Source: Acidibrevibacterium fodinaquatile (GTDB lineage: Bacteria > Pseudomonadota > Alphaproteobacteria > Acetobacterales > Acetobacteraceae). From it: a DNA stretch of 64,000 bases. Each line of letters begins with the position of its first letter. The first letter of the stretch is position 1. A program made the position numbers and the translations under genes. The stretch covers positions 3,417,501 through 3,481,500 of the forward strand of contig NZ_CP029176.1 in the NCBI RefSeq assembly GCF_003352165.1, written 5' to 3'. A model generated the notes under the pieces. It saw only the letters and a list, made by a program, of their open reading frames with translations, had not been told where the DNA came from and ran no database searches. This document shows, piece by piece, positions 18,184 to 27,123 of this stretch.

Positions 18184-18223
18184 GGTGTGATACGAGGTTA
18201 GGGGAAAAGGGGGAAGGAAGGGT

Positions 18224-18290
18224 CTTCTTTTTCTGAAGAAAAAGAAGCAAAAAGACTTTTGTCCCGAGGGGCAGTGCCGGTGGCGCTGCC
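18224..18290. repeat. AT-rich/GC composite intergenic repeat, copy R1 (half element)
   Basis: Module A is a perfect 10-bp palindrome (CTTCTTTTTC, tgaa, GAAAAAGAAG; 18224-18247) followed by CAAAAAGAC. A GC hairpin follows (GGCAGTGCC 18270-18278 with GGCGCTGCC 18282-18290). The same modules recur at 27000, 38536 and, in part, at 46120, 49071 and 57751. Here it lies between the monophosphatase and the MFS gene. Confidence 0.85.
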
Positions 18291-18335
18291 TGGCGTAATG
18301 GTCAAATGCAAAAAATATCGGCAAGGGGGAAAACC

Positions 18336-19649
18336 ATGTCCGGAAACGAACTCTCAGCGGAAGATCATGCCCGGCAACTGCGCCGCGCGATCGTCGCCAG
18401 CACCATCGGCACCACCATCGAGTGGTACGATTTCTTTCTTTACAGCACGGTGACGGGGCTGGTGTTCGCGAAACTCTATTTCCCGCAATCCGACCCTCTG
18501 GTCGGCACGCTCCAGGCGTTTTTGATCTACGCCGTCGGCTTCGTCGCGCGCCCCGTGGGGGCGGCGATTTTCGGCCATTACGGCGACCGCATCGGCCGCA
18601 AATCGACGCTGATCGCAACCTTGCTGCTCATGGGGGTCGCGACCTTCCTGGTCGCCCTGGTGCCGCCCTATGCCAGTATCGGCATCTGGGGGGCGGTTTT
18701 GCTAACCCTGGTGCGGTTCATCCAAGGGGTGGGCGTCGGCGGCGAGTGGGGCGGATCGGTGCTGCTGGCGATGGAGTGGACACGCACCAACGCCCATCGC
18801 GGTTTCGCCGCCTCCTGGCCGCAGCTCGGCGTGCCGGCCGGGCTTTTTCTCGCCAATCTCGCGGTGCTGGTGTTCAGCGCCCTCTCGGGCGACCAGTTCT
18901 TGACCTGGGGCTGGCGGGTGCCGTTCCTGCTCAGCATCCTCCTCGTCGGGCTCGGGCTCTGGATCCGGCTCGGCATCCTGGAAACCCCGATCTTCCGCCG
19001 CCTGATCGAGGAAAACCGGATCGAGCGCGCGCCGATGCTCGAGGTTCTGCGCCGTCATCCCAAGGAAATCCTGCTCAGCGCCTTTGCTCGCATGGCCGAA
19101 AACGCGCCGTTTTACGTCTTCACCGCCTTCGTTTTCTCCTATGGCGTCACAACACTCAAGGTCTCGCGCGATCTCCTGCTGTTCTCGATGCTGGCCGGCT
19201 CGTTGATTTCGCTCGTCACCGTGCCGCTCTCGGGCCATCTCTCCGATCGTTTCGGCCGGCGGCGGGTCTATATCCTCGGCGCGGTGCTGACCGGGCTTTA
19301 TGGCTTCCTTTATTTCGCGCTGCTCGATACCGTGGTGCCGTTCTGGATTTTCGTCGCCATCGTCGTCTCCCTGATCCCGCATGACATCATGTACGGGCCG
19401 CAAGCGGCGCTGATCGCCGAGAGTTTCACCGGCCGGTTGCGCTATAGCGGCGCGTCACTCGGCTATCAGCTCGCCTCGATCTTCGCCGGCGGCCCCGCCC
19501 CGCTGATCGCAACCGCGCTCTTTGCCTCCTACCATTCGGGTTACGCGATCGCCTGGTACATCTTCATCTGCGGCGTGATCTCGGTGGTCGCGACGTTGCT
19601 GCTGAAAGACTACACCAACAAAGATATCTCCGCCGACTATCACCGCTAG
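18336..19649 (+). CDS. MFS transporter, metabolite:H+ symporter (MHS) type
   Basis: Inner-membrane secondary transporter, 437 aa, 12 predicted hydrophobic segments. The N-terminus carries the MHS pattern TIGTTIEWYDFFLY, the loop motif GDRIGRKSTL, and RFIQGVGVGGEWGGSV. A second loop motif (DRFGRRRVYILG) starts the C-half. ATG 18336 is preceded by AAGGGGGAAA, making it better than the in-frame ATG ten codons earlier. Relatives move alpha-ketoglutarate, shikimate, proline/betaine or dicarboxylates; the substrate is not determined. The adjacent paa genes make an aromatic acid possible, but that is inference from position only. Confidence 0.88.
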   Translation: MSGNELSAEDHARQLRRAIVASTIGTTIEWYDFFLYSTVTGLVFAKLYFPQSDPLVGTLQAFLIYAVGFVARPVGAAIFGHYGDRIGRKSTLIATLLLMGVATFLVALVPPYASIGIWGAVLLTLVRFIQGVGVGGEWGGSVLLAMEWTRTNAHRGFAASWPQLGVPAGLFLANLAVLVFSALSGDQFLTWGWRVPFLLSILLVGLGLWIRLGILETPIFRRLIEENRIERAPMLEVLRRHPKEILLSAFARMAENAPFYVFTAFVFSYGVTTLKVSRDLLLFSMLAGSLISLVTVPLSGHLSDRFGRRRVYILGAVLTGLYGFLYFALLDTVVPFWIFVAIVVSLIPHDIMYGPQAALIAESFTGRLRYSGASLGYQLASIFAGGPAPLIATALFASYHSGYAIAWYIFICGVISVVATLLLKDYTNKDISADYHR

Positions 19650-19705
19650 AGCAAGGTAGGTTTTGATTGAACCATCCTGTTCAATCAAAACCGGCCAACT
19701 TGCTC
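19649..19705. terminator. Long two-part palindrome between convergent MFS and paaE
   Basis: An inner perfect 14-bp stem (19659-19672 with 19679-19692, arms GGTTTTGATTGAAC) is enclosed by an outer 7-bp stem (GAGCAAG 19649-19655, CTTGCTC 19699-19705). It starts at the last base of the MFS stop codon and ends 39 bp before the paaE stop. Position between convergent genes suggests a bidirectional terminator. The GAGC...GCTC framing also resembles dispersed intergenic palindromes of alphaproteobacteria. Confidence 0.7.
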
Positions 19706-19743
19706 GCCAAAATAGGTGTAGAGCGCGTGACATCGCGGCGCCG

Positions 19744-20820
19744 TCACACCTCATCGTAATCGACGGTGATGGCGGCGCTGCGTGGCTGGGCTTGGCAGGT
19801 GAGGACGAAGCCCGCCGCCAATTCCCATGGCTCCAGCGAATAATTCAAAGCCATGTCGGCCGCGCCGCTGACCAGCCGCGCCCGGCAAGAGCAGCACATG
19901 CCGCCGCGGCAAGCATAAGGGAGATCGAGCCCAGCGCGGAGCCCGGCCGCGAGCACGCTTTCGCCCTCGGCAACCGGAACCTCGTGGCTGGCGCCGTCGA
20001 TGATCACCGTCGCCCGGCACGCCGCCGCGCTCTCAGCGGAGGGTGGCACCGGTGAGGGCGCTGGTGCCTCCGTCGAAAACCGCTCACGCCGGATGCGTTC
20101 TTCCGGCACCCCGGCATCCTGCAGCGCCGCCACCACGCTCTCGGCCATCGCCGCGGGGCCGCAGATCAGGGCATGGTCGATGGCTCCGGCCGGGATCGCA
20201 TGGCGGAGCAGGCGGGTGATTTTATCGGCGTCCAAGCGGCCATGGAGGAGATCGAGATCCTGGCGTTCGCGCGAGAGCACCGGGAAAAACGCAAAACGGC
20301 CGGGCGCGCGGTTCTTGAGGGCCAACAGCGCGTCACGAAACATCATCTCGGCGCCACTCCGGGCACCATAGGCGAGAAAAAATCGGCTCTCGGGCTCTTC
20401 GCCCAACACCGCGCGCAGTTGCGAGAGGATCGGGGTGATCCCTGAGCCGGCGGCGAAGGCGGCGAACACGCGCTTTGCGTCGCGCGCCGTGGCAAGGCCG
20501 AAGCGGCCGGCGGGCGTTGCGACCTCGATCTCATCGCCGGCGGCGAGGCTGCTATTGGCGAGCGTCGAGAACCGCCCGCCCGGCACGTGTTTGACGGCGA
20601 TGCGGAGTTCGCCATCGCCGGGGGCGCTGCAAATCGAATAGGAACGCCTGACCTCGACCCCGTCGATGACCCGGCGCAGCGTCAGATACTGCCCCGGCGT
20701 GAAGCGGAAGGCGTCGCTGAGCGCCGGCGGCACCGCGAACGCGAGCGAGACCGCGGACGGGGTCTCACGCCGCACCTCGCGCAGCGTCAGGCGATGAAAG
20801 GCGCGGCGGGTCAGTGGCAT
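19744..20820 (-). CDS. paaE: Phenylacetyl-CoA epoxidase, reductase subunit PaaE
   Basis: Passes electrons from NADPH through FAD and a 2Fe-2S cluster to the PaaABC(D) oxygenase; 358 aa. The FAD domain has RSYSICSAP; the nucleotide domain has AAGSGITPILSQLRAVL and CGPAAM. The plant-type ferredoxin domain at the C-terminus has CRGGMCCSC plus a distal Cys in VLTCQAQP, giving the four cluster ligands. The ATG at 20820 lies inside the end of paaD (10-bp overlap). Last gene of the reverse-strand operon paaABCDE. Confidence 0.94.
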   Translation of the reverse strand: MPLTRRAFHRLTLREVRRETPSAVSLAFAVPPALSDAFRFTPGQYLTLRRVIDGVEVRRSYSICSAPGDGELRIAVKHVPGGRFSTLANSSLAAGDEIEVATPAGRFGLATARDAKRVFAAFAAGSGITPILSQLRAVLGEEPESRFFLAYGARSGAEMMFRDALLALKNRAPGRFAFFPVLSRERQDLDLLHGRLDADKITRLLRHAIPAGAIDHALICGPAAMAESVVAALQDAGVPEERIRRERFSTEAPAPSPVPPSAESAAACRATVIIDGASHEVPVAEGESVLAAGLRAGLDLPYACRGGMCCSCRARLVSGAADMALNYSLEPWELAAGFVLTCQAQPRSAAITVDYDEV

Positions 20821-21272
20821 TTGAAGGCATCGAACGGTTCGCGGCAGGCGGTGCAGCGCCAGAGCGCCTTGCAGGCCGTCGCCCCGAACGCAGAAAGCAG
20901 CTCGGTCGCCGGCGAGGCGCAGCGCGGGCAACGCGGCGGCTGGCGCGTCGGCGGCGCGATCCCCGCCGCGCTGAGTTTTTGGCGCCCTTCGGCACTCAAC
21001 CAATCCGTCGTCCAGGCCGGCGCGAGCACCGTCCGCACCCGCGCCGGGGCGATCCCGGCCTCAGCCAGGGCCGCGCGGATGGCCGCCGTGATTTCGACCA
21101 TCGCCGGGCAGCCGGAATAGGTCGGGGTGATCAGCACCTCGACGCCCTCGCCATCGGCGACGACATCACGCAGGATGCCGAGATCGGCGATGGTGAGCGG
21201 CGGCAGCTCGGGATCCGTAACCGTCGCCAGCGCCGCCCGCGCCCGTGTCACGCGATCGGCGCCGCTCACCAT
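20811..21272 (-). CDS. paaD: Phenylacetate degradation protein PaaD (Fe-S assembly-type)
   Basis: Small DUF59/MIP18-type protein needed for maturation of the epoxidase, 153 aa. The DUF59 fold region reads TDPELPPLTIADLGILRDV, with a conserved Cys in PTYSGCPAM. A C-terminal zinc ribbon, usual for PaaD, has CPRC and CTAC pairs. It overlaps paaC by 7 bp and paaE by 10 bp, so translation of the operon is tightly coupled. Confidence 0.93.
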   Translation of the reverse strand: MVSGADRVTRARAALATVTDPELPPLTIADLGILRDVVADGEGVEVLITPTYSGCPAMVEITAAIRAALAEAGIAPARVRTVLAPAWTTDWLSAEGRQKLSAAGIAPPTRQPPRCPRCASPATELLSAFGATACKALWRCTACREPFDAFKCH

Positions 21273-22051
21273 GTCGCCCCCGGATGGCTCCGCGCGAGAT
21301 GCTGCAGGGTCGCAAGGAGATGGCCGAGCGCTTCAGAATGCCGCCCGCGCCGGCCGCCGCTCTGCCAGCCATCACAGGCCGGGCGGGTGAGGCCGGCCTC
21401 AGTGAAAACGCGCCCGATGGTCGCCTCCGCGGTCGGGCGCAGGGTCGCCGGATCGATCACGATGCCAGCCGCGATCAGCGCCGCCTCGCCCGCTTCGGCG
21501 CGGAACATCTCACCCGTGAATGGCCACAGCGTCGCGAGCGCCGATTCGAGCCGGCGGTGGCTTTCCGCCGTGCCGTCACCGAGCCGGATCACCCAGTCTG
21601 CGGCATGGCGGAGGTGATAGGCCATCTCCTTCTCGGCTTTCGCCGCGATCGCCGCCAGCGTCGCATCGGCAGACGCCATCATCGCCCGCCAATAGGGATC
21701 GGCGAAGGCGGCGTAAAGGAAATGGCGCAGCATCGTCATCGCGAAATCGCCGTTTGGCTGCTCGACGAGGAGGAGATTGCGAAATTGCGGCGGGTCACGG
21801 AAATAGGCGAAATCATCCTCGCTGCGGCCGGCGCCCTCGATCACGCCGGCATACTCATAAAGCAGCCGCGCCTGGCCGATCAGATCGAGGGCGAGATTAG
21901 CGAGCGCCATTTCCTCCTCCAGGATCGGCGCGTGCCCCGTCCACTCCGAAAGCCGATGGCCGAGGATCAGCGCGTCATCGGCGCGGCCGAGGACGTATGA
22001 GAGAAGCGGCGTCTCCGCCAGGGTCACGGCGCTGCCCACCATTGCGCCCAT
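21266..22051 (-). CDS. paaC: Phenylacetyl-CoA epoxidase, structural subunit PaaC
   Basis: Ferritin-like partner of catalytic PaaA, 261 aa from the start at 22051. A second ATG three codons later, at 22042, is equally possible. The family segment LGHRLSEWTGHAPILEEEMALAN and the NLALDLIGQARLLYEYAG helix are clear. EKEMAYHLRHAADWVIRLGDGT is also a PaaC hallmark. The protein lacks the full di-iron ligand set of PaaA, as expected for the scaffold subunit. It starts 8 bp after the paaB stop. Confidence 0.92.
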   Translation of the reverse strand: MGAMVGSAVTLAETPLLSYVLGRADDALILGHRLSEWTGHAPILEEEMALANLALDLIGQARLLYEYAGVIEGAGRSEDDFAYFRDPPQFRNLLLVEQPNGDFAMTMLRHFLYAAFADPYWRAMMASADATLAAIAAKAEKEMAYHLRHAADWVIRLGDGTAESHRRLESALATLWPFTGEMFRAEAGEAALIAAGIVIDPATLRPTAEATIGRVFTEAGLTRPACDGWQSGGRRGRHSEALGHLLATLQHLARSHPGATW

Positions 22052-22058
22052 CGCCGGC

Positions 22059-22346
22059 TCACATATGCCCGACATCCTCGGGTACCTCGTAAAATGTCGG
22101 GTGGCGGTAGATTTTCGACCCGGTCGGCTCGAACAACATCTCCGCGTCATCGGGGTCGGAGGCGATGATGGCGGCGGCCGGCACCACCCAGAGGGATGCC
22201 GCCTCGCCGCGGCGGGTGAAGAGATCGCGCGCCGCTTGTAACGCCATGTCGGCATCGGCGGCGTGGAGCGAGCCGGCATGGCGATGGGAAAGGCCGTTGC
22301 GGCTGCGGATGAACACTTCCCAGAGCGGGAAATCAGCGTCGCTCAT
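22059..22346 (-). CDS. paaB: Phenylacetyl-CoA epoxidase, subunit PaaB
   Basis: Small bridging subunit of the PaaABC complex, 95 aa, normal length. The family pattern [20 protein letters not shown] at the N-terminus is intact, and [24 protein letters not shown] follows. The start overlaps the paaA stop by 4 bp. Confidence 0.94.
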   Translation of the reverse strand: MSDADFPLWEVFIRSRNGLSHRHAGSLHAADADMALQAARDLFTRRGEAASLWVVPAAAIIASDPDDAEMLFEPTGSKIYRHPTFYEVPEDVGHM

Positions 22347-23320
22347 GCCGCCCGCGCCCGCCGCTTTTCGGCGTGCGCCCGCACCGCCTCGCGCACCCAG
22401 GCGCCTTCATCATGGGCGCGGCGCCGGGCCGCGAGACGATCGCGGTTGCACGGGCCGCGTCCGGCGAGCACCGCCTCGAACTCCGCCCAGTCGATCGGGC
22501 CGGCGCGCCAATGGCCGGTTTCAGGATCGCGGGTAAGGGCGGGGTCGGGAATCGTAAGGCCGAGGAACTGCGCTTGCGGCACGGTCGCGTCGAGGAATTT
22601 CTGGCGCAGTTCATCGTTCGAAAAGCGCTTGATCTTCCAGCGCGCAGAGTTCTCGCTATGGCGGCTTTGCGCATCAGGCGGGCCGAACATCATCAAAACC
22701 GGCCACCACCAGCGATCGAGCGCATCCTGCGCCATCGACTTCTGTGCCGGGGTGCCGCGGCAAAGCGTCAGCATGATCTCGAACCCCTGGCGCTGGTGAA
22801 AACTCTCCTCCTTGCAAATCCGGATCATCGCCCGCGCGTAAGGGCCATAGGAGCAGCGGCAGAGCGGGATCTGATTCATGATCGCAGCGCCATCGACCAG
22901 CCAGCCGATGGCGCCGATATCCGCCCAGGTGAGGGTCGGATAGTTGAAAATCGAGGAATATTTCGCCTCGCCGCGCAAGAGCTGATCAACCAGCGTCTCG
23001 CGCGCGACGCCGAGCGTCTCGGCGGCGGCGTAGAGATAGAGCCCATGCCCGCCCTCATCCTGAACCTTGGCGAGCAGCGCCGCCTTGCGCCGCAGCGAGG
23101 GCGCGCGGGTGATCCAATTCCCCTCCGGCAGCATGCCGACGATTTCCGAATGCGCGTGCTGGCTAATCTGGCGGATCAGGGTGCGGCGATAGGCCTCGGG
23201 CATGGGATCATTGGGCTCGATCCGCTGTTCGGCATCGATCCGCGCCTGAAACCGCGCCTCGGCGGCGCTATCGACCGGCGCGCCCGGCGCCTCGGCGATG
23301 TTCAGAGCCTGGGTATACAT
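22343..23320 (-). CDS. paaA: Phenylacetyl-CoA epoxidase, catalytic subunit PaaA
   Basis: Di-iron oxygenase that converts phenylacetyl-CoA to the ring-1,2-epoxide, 325 aa. Ferritin-like iron ligands can be placed in [20 protein letters not shown], in [16 protein letters not shown] (ExxH) and in [14 protein letters not shown] (ExxxH). [20 protein letters not shown] is a strong family marker. First gene of the operon; the 298-bp divergent gap to the CoA-transferase gene holds its control region, including the dyad at 23361-23390. Confidence 0.95.
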   Translation of the reverse strand: MYTQALNIAEAPGAPVDSAAEARFQARIDAEQRIEPNDPMPEAYRRTLIRQISQHAHSEIVGMLPEGNWITRAPSLRRKAALLAKVQDEGGHGLYLYAAAETLGVARETLVDQLLRGEAKYSSIFNYPTLTWADIGAIGWLVDGAAIMNQIPLCRCSYGPYARAMIRICKEESFHQRQGFEIMLTLCRGTPAQKSMAQDALDRWWWPVLMMFGPPDAQSRHSENSARWKIKRFSNDELRQKFLDATVPQAQFLGLTIPDPALTRDPETGHWRAGPIDWAEFEAVLAGRGPCNRDRLAARRRAHDEGAWVREAVRAHAEKRRARAA

Positions 23321-23360
23321 CGGAACGCCCTCACCTTCCGCTGGGGCGCCAAGATATATA

Positions 23361-23390
23361 ACAAAAAATGCTCATTCAAGAATTTTTTGT
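23361..23390. promoter_or_regulatory. Perfect 9-bp dyad upstream of paaA (candidate operator)
   Basis: Arms ACAAAAAAT (23361-23369) and ATTTTTTGT (23382-23390) around a 12-nt centre, 41 bp upstream of the paaA ATG and adjacent to a TATATAAC stretch that may contain the -10 region. The AT-rich island contrasts with the GC-rich surroundings. A regulator such as PaaR or PaaX is not in the window, so the ligand of the site is unknown. The rest of 23391-23618 shows no gene I can support. Confidence 0.45.
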
Positions 23391-23618
23391 AACTACTGAT
23401 TCCCACCCTTCTCCATGACAGTCATGCGGCATACCTGACATCCGCTGCTGCAACGCGTTGTTCAGAGACTCGTCCGGATTATGCGCGCCCTTGCCCTTGC
23501 GCGATGACAGGCGCCGCCCGTCAAGCAGCCTGGCAGGTGCGGCGCAATCGGCGGCGGTTGCCCACATCGGGAGAGCATGGCACTCTGATTGCGCTAAAGG
23601 CTGCTACGAGGAAACCCC

Positions 23619-24818
23619 ATGTCGCTTTTCGCCGGGCTCCGGGTCATCGATTGCGCGAGTTTCATCGCCGGGCCTGCCGCTGCGACCATCCTCGGGGATT
23701 TCGGGGCCGAGGTAATCAAAATCGAACCGCCTGGCGCCGGCGATCCTTATCGCGCGCTGGCGGCGATGCCGGGCTATCCGCGCAGCGCGGAAAATTATAC
23801 TTGGCTGCTCGATGGCCGCAATAAGCGGAGCCTTGCGCTCGACCTCAAATCCGCCGCCGGCCGCGCCATCCTTCTCCGCCTGGTCGAAAGCGCGGATGTG
23901 TTCATCACCAATATGCCGCTCGGCGTGCGTGGGCGGCTTGGCATTGCCCACGCCGATCTCTCGCGGGGCAACCCACGTCTGATCTATGCCTCGCTCACCG
24001 CTTATGGCGAGGTGGGAGACGAGGCGGGCAAAACGGGATTCGATTCGACCGCTTACTGGGCGCGCTCCGGCTTGATGGACCAAGTCCGCGCGAGCGCCGA
24101 TCAGCCGCCGGCGCGCTCGGTGCCTGGCATGGGCGATCATCCGACCGCGGTCGCGCTTTATGCCGCGATCGTTACGGCGTTGCTGCGTCGCGAGCGGACC
24201 GGACGCGGCGGGCATGTCGAAACCTCGCTGCTCGCCAATGGTCTGTGGTCGAATGGTTGTCTCGCGCAGGCGGCCCTGTGCGGCGCTGAGTTCTTCCCTC
24301 GGCCGCCGCGCGAGCGGGCGCCGAATGCCTGCGCCCATCATTATCGCACGCGGGATGGGCGCTGGTTCATTTTGTCGATGCTCAACGAAGACCGGCAATT
24401 TCCCGATCTCGTGCAAGCGCTCGATCGTCCCGATCTGCTCACCGACCCGCGTTTTGCGAGCACCAAAGCGCGTCATGACAATGCCGCGGCGCTGATCGCG
24501 GTATTCGACGAGGTTTTCGCCTGCCGTGATCTCGCCGACTGGCGCGCGCGCCTCGATGCGCATGGTCTCACCTTCGGCGTCGTCGCAACGCCGAGCGATA
24601 TCGCGCATGATCATCAGGCGCGCGCCATTCGCGCGCTCGTCCCGCTCGCCGACAGTGATTTTTTGACCGTGAGCAGCCCGTTCGAGATCGCCGGCGAAGC
24701 CAAAACGCCGCCGCACCGCGCACCCGCGCTCGGCGCCGATAGCGAGGCGATCCTGCGTGAAGCCGGCTATGAGATGCATGAGATCGCGGCATGGCGCGAG
24801 GCCGGGGTCATCGGCTGA
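23619..24818 (+). CDS. Class III CoA-transferase (CaiB/BaiF family)
   Basis: Transfers CoA between carboxylic acids through an Asp-bound intermediate, 399 aa. The N-terminus has the family start GLRVIDCASFIAGPAA and DFGAEVIKIEPPGAGD. The catalytic Asp is probably D173 in PGMGDHPTAVAL, at the position of the nucleophile in formyl-CoA transferase. RTGRGGHVETSLLANG follows as expected. The substrate is unknown. The neighbouring monooxygenase 30 bp downstream suggests a shared catabolic route for a ketone or acid, which is inference from gene order. Confidence 0.88.
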   Translation: MSLFAGLRVIDCASFIAGPAAATILGDFGAEVIKIEPPGAGDPYRALAAMPGYPRSAENYTWLLDGRNKRSLALDLKSAAGRAILLRLVESADVFITNMPLGVRGRLGIAHADLSRGNPRLIYASLTAYGEVGDEAGKTGFDSTAYWARSGLMDQVRASADQPPARSVPGMGDHPTAVALYAAIVTALLRRERTGRGGHVETSLLANGLWSNGCLAQAALCGAEFFPRPPRERAPNACAHHYRTRDGRWFILSMLNEDRQFPDLVQALDRPDLLTDPRFASTKARHDNAAALIAVFDEVFACRDLADWRARLDAHGLTFGVVATPSDIAHDHQARAIRALVPLADSDFLTVSSPFEIAGEAKTPPHRAPALGADSEAILREAGYEMHEIAAWREAGVIG

Positions 24819-24848
24819 TATGATGGCAAATAAAGGGAGAAAGCGAAC

Positions 24849-26492
24849 ATGACGGTGCGGGAATCGGGTCCACCGCTCACCGGCGAGGTCGATGTCGTCA
24901 TTGTCGGCGCCGGGTTTTCGGGGATGTATCTGCTCTATCGGCTGCGCGCGCTTGGCCTGCGCACGATCGTCTTCGAAGCGGCGAGCGATGTCGGCGGCAC
25001 CTGGTATTGGAATCGCTATCCTGGCGCCCGCTGCGATGTCGAGAGCATGCAGTATTCCTACTCATTTTCTCCCGAGTTACAGCAAGAATGGCACTGGCAG
25101 GAAATCTACGCGCCGCAGCCCGAGATTTTGCGTTATGCCCAGCACGTCGCCGAGCGTTTCGATCTCCGCCGCGATATTCGTTTCGAGACCCGTGTCGAGC
25201 GCGCCCAATTCGAGCGCGCCCGCTGCCGCTGGGAGATCACAACCGATCGCGGCGATCGCGTCATGGCGCGATACTGCGTGATGGCAACTGGCTGTTTGTC
25301 TGCGGCACGGGTTCCGAATTTTCCCGGGCGCGAGCGCTTTCGCGGCCCCACCTATCACACCGGGCATTGGCCGCATGAAGAGGTCGATTTTTCCGGCCAG
25401 CGGGTTGGCGTCCTCGGCACCGGCTCGTCGGCGATCCAGGCGATCCCGGTGATTGCGGCAGCGGCAGCGGCGGTGACGGTGTTTCAGCGCACGCCGAATT
25501 ACAGCATCCCGGCCCATAACCGCCCGATGCCAGCGGAATACGAGGCGATGTGGAAAGCGCGCTATCCGGAATTGCGGGCACGGGCATGGGAGACGCGAAA
25601 CGGCATCGTCTATGACCTCAACAATCAATCCGCGCTCGAGGTCGATGACGAGACGCGCCGCAAGATCTACGAGGAACGCTGGGCGGCGGGCGGGATTCCC
25701 TTCATGGCGGCGTTCAACGATTTGATCGTCAGCCAGGAAGCGAACGAAACCGCGGCCGCCTTCGTGCGCGAGAAAATTCGCGCGATCGTCCACGATCCCG
25801 AGACGGCAGCGAAGCTCACGCCGACCAGCTATCCGATCGGCACCAAGCGCATCTGTGTCGATAGCGATTATTTCGCGACCTTCAATCGCCCCAACGTCAC
25901 CCTCGTCGATATCCGCGAAGCCCCGATCACCGCGATCACCGAAACCGGGGTCGAGACCAAGGATGCGCATTACGCATGCGATGCGCTGGTCTTCGCGACC
26001 GGCTTCGATGCCATGACCGGCGCGCTCAACGCGATTGCGATCGAGAATGACAAGGGCGAAAGCCTGCGTGAGAAATGGGCGGCCGGGCCGCGCACCTATC
26101 TCGGCCTGATGGCGGCGGGATTTCCCAATCTCTTCATGATCACCGGCCCTGGCAGTCCCTCGGTTCTGAGCAACATGATGGTCTCGATCGAGCAGCATGT
26201 CGATTGGATCGTGCGCTGCCTCGCCGATCTTCGCGCCCAGGGCGCCGCCGGCATCGAGGCGAGCGCCGAGGCCGAAGATTCTTGGGTCGCGCATGTCAAC
26301 GAGGTCGCGCACAAGACATTATATCCCGCCGCGAATTCGTGGTACATGGGCGCGAACATTCCGGGCAAGCCGCGCGTGTTCATGCCCTATATCGGCGGGG
26401 TCGGCGTCTATCGTGAAATCTGCGAAAAGGTGGCGGCAAACGGCTATGAAGGGTTTCACATGCTTGCGCCGGTGGCAGCGGCGGCGGAATAG
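24849..26492 (+). CDS. Type I Baeyer-Villiger flavin monooxygenase
   Basis: FAD/NADPH enzyme inserting oxygen next to a ketone carbonyl, 547 aa. The N-terminal FAD Rossmann motif is GAGFSG at 20-25 and the NADPH motif GTGSSA at 190-195. Between them is the Baeyer-Villiger fingerprint FRGPTYHTGHWP at 164-175, which separates it from ordinary flavin-containing monooxygenases. DVGGTWYWNRYPGARCDVES is characteristic of the cyclohexanone/phenylacetone monooxygenase group. The end (NSWYMGANIPGKPR) also matches that group. It probably forms an operon with the CoA-transferase. Substrate not predictable. Confidence 0.92.
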   Translation: MTVRESGPPLTGEVDVVIVGAGFSGMYLLYRLRALGLRTIVFEAASDVGGTWYWNRYPGARCDVESMQYSYSFSPELQQEWHWQEIYAPQPEILRYAQHVAERFDLRRDIRFETRVERAQFERARCRWEITTDRGDRVMARYCVMATGCLSAARVPNFPGRERFRGPTYHTGHWPHEEVDFSGQRVGVLGTGSSAIQAIPVIAAAAAAVTVFQRTPNYSIPAHNRPMPAEYEAMWKARYPELRARAWETRNGIVYDLNNQSALEVDDETRRKIYEERWAAGGIPFMAAFNDLIVSQEANETAAAFVREKIRAIVHDPETAAKLTPTSYPIGTKRICVDSDYFATFNRPNVTLVDIREAPITAITETGVETKDAHYACDALVFATGFDAMTGALNAIAIENDKGESLREKWAAGPRTYLGLMAAGFPNLFMITGPGSPSVLSNMMVSIEQHVDWIVRCLADLRAQGAAGIEASAEAEDSWVAHVNEVAHKTLYPAANSWYMGANIPGKPRVFMPYIGGVGVYREICEKVAANGYEGFHMLAPVAAAAE

Positions 26493-26510
26493 TGGCCGGT
26501 GAGCGGTGAC

Positions 26511-26993
26511 ATGCGGCGCCGGCTCGCGCTCGCGGGTTTTTTCCTTGTCATCGCTCTTCCCGCCGGCGCGCAAGTTCTCCCCGATCCGCGGCTGACACCG
26601 GGCGCCATCGACCCGCGGGTGACCGAGGCCAATATCGCAAGCACGATCTGCGTTCCTGGCTACGCCCACAGCGTCCGCCCGCCCGAGGATGTCAGCTATC
26701 GGATGAAGCGCGATCTGATGGCGGCCTATGGCCATCGTGGCGAGCGGCTGCGTTTTTACGAACTCGATCATCTCATCCCGCTCGAACTCGGCGGCGCGCC
26801 GCTGGCCTGGGCCAATCTCTGGGTCGAGCCGCGCCATGCCCGCAATGGCTGGGATGCAGCGCGCAAGGACGATTTGGAGCGGGCGCTGAACGAACTCGTC
26901 TGTTCCCACCGTCTCCCGCTCGCCACCGCGCAGCATGACATTGCCGCGAACTGGATCGCCGCCTATCGGAAATATCTCGGCCCGGGTCGTTAG
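26511..26993 (+). CDS. Secreted HNH-like protein of unknown role
   Basis: Exported 160-aa protein with a signal peptide (RRRLALAGFFLVIALPAGA). The central segment ELDHLIPLELGGAPLAWANL followed by WVEP has the DH...N pattern of the beta-beta-alpha metal (HNH) nuclease fold, and KDDLERALNELVC follows as in the widespread secreted family of this type. Three Cys (two after processing) could pair. A GTG four codons upstream (26499) is an alternative start. Nuclease activity has not been shown for many such proteins, so the function is a family-level guess. Confidence 0.65.
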   Translation: MRRRLALAGFFLVIALPAGAQVLPDPRLTPGAIDPRVTEANIASTICVPGYAHSVRPPEDVSYRMKRDLMAAYGHRGERLRFYELDHLIPLELGGAPLAWANLWVEPRHARNGWDAARKDDLERALNELVCSHRLPLATAQHDIAANWIAAYRKYLGPGR

Positions 26994-26999
26994 GAAGTG

Positions 27000-27123
27000 C
27001 TTCTTTTTCTGAAGAAAAAGAAGCAAAAAGACGTTTGTCCTGGTTTCTCGGAACGTCAACCTCCTCGGAAGGGCACTGCCCAACGGGATAAAAGTTTTTT
27101 GGTTCTTTTTTTCAAAAAAGAAC
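27000..27123. repeat. Composite intergenic repeat, copy R2 (complete)
   Basis: In order: module A palindrome (27000-27023), CAAAAAGAC, a spacer, GGGCACTGCCC (27071-27081), AACGGGATAAAAG, TTTTTTGG, and module B palindrome (GTTCTTTTTT, tc, AAAAAAGAAC; 27102-27123). Copy R3 at 38536 is the same element in reverse orientation. The right half of R2 is read as the start of the GH42-like gene. Confidence 0.88.

Noticed and set aside
23376-23567. A 63-codon reverse-strand frame in the paaA upstream region
   Set aside because: No ribosome site, no recognisable feature, and it overlaps the dyad and probable control region.
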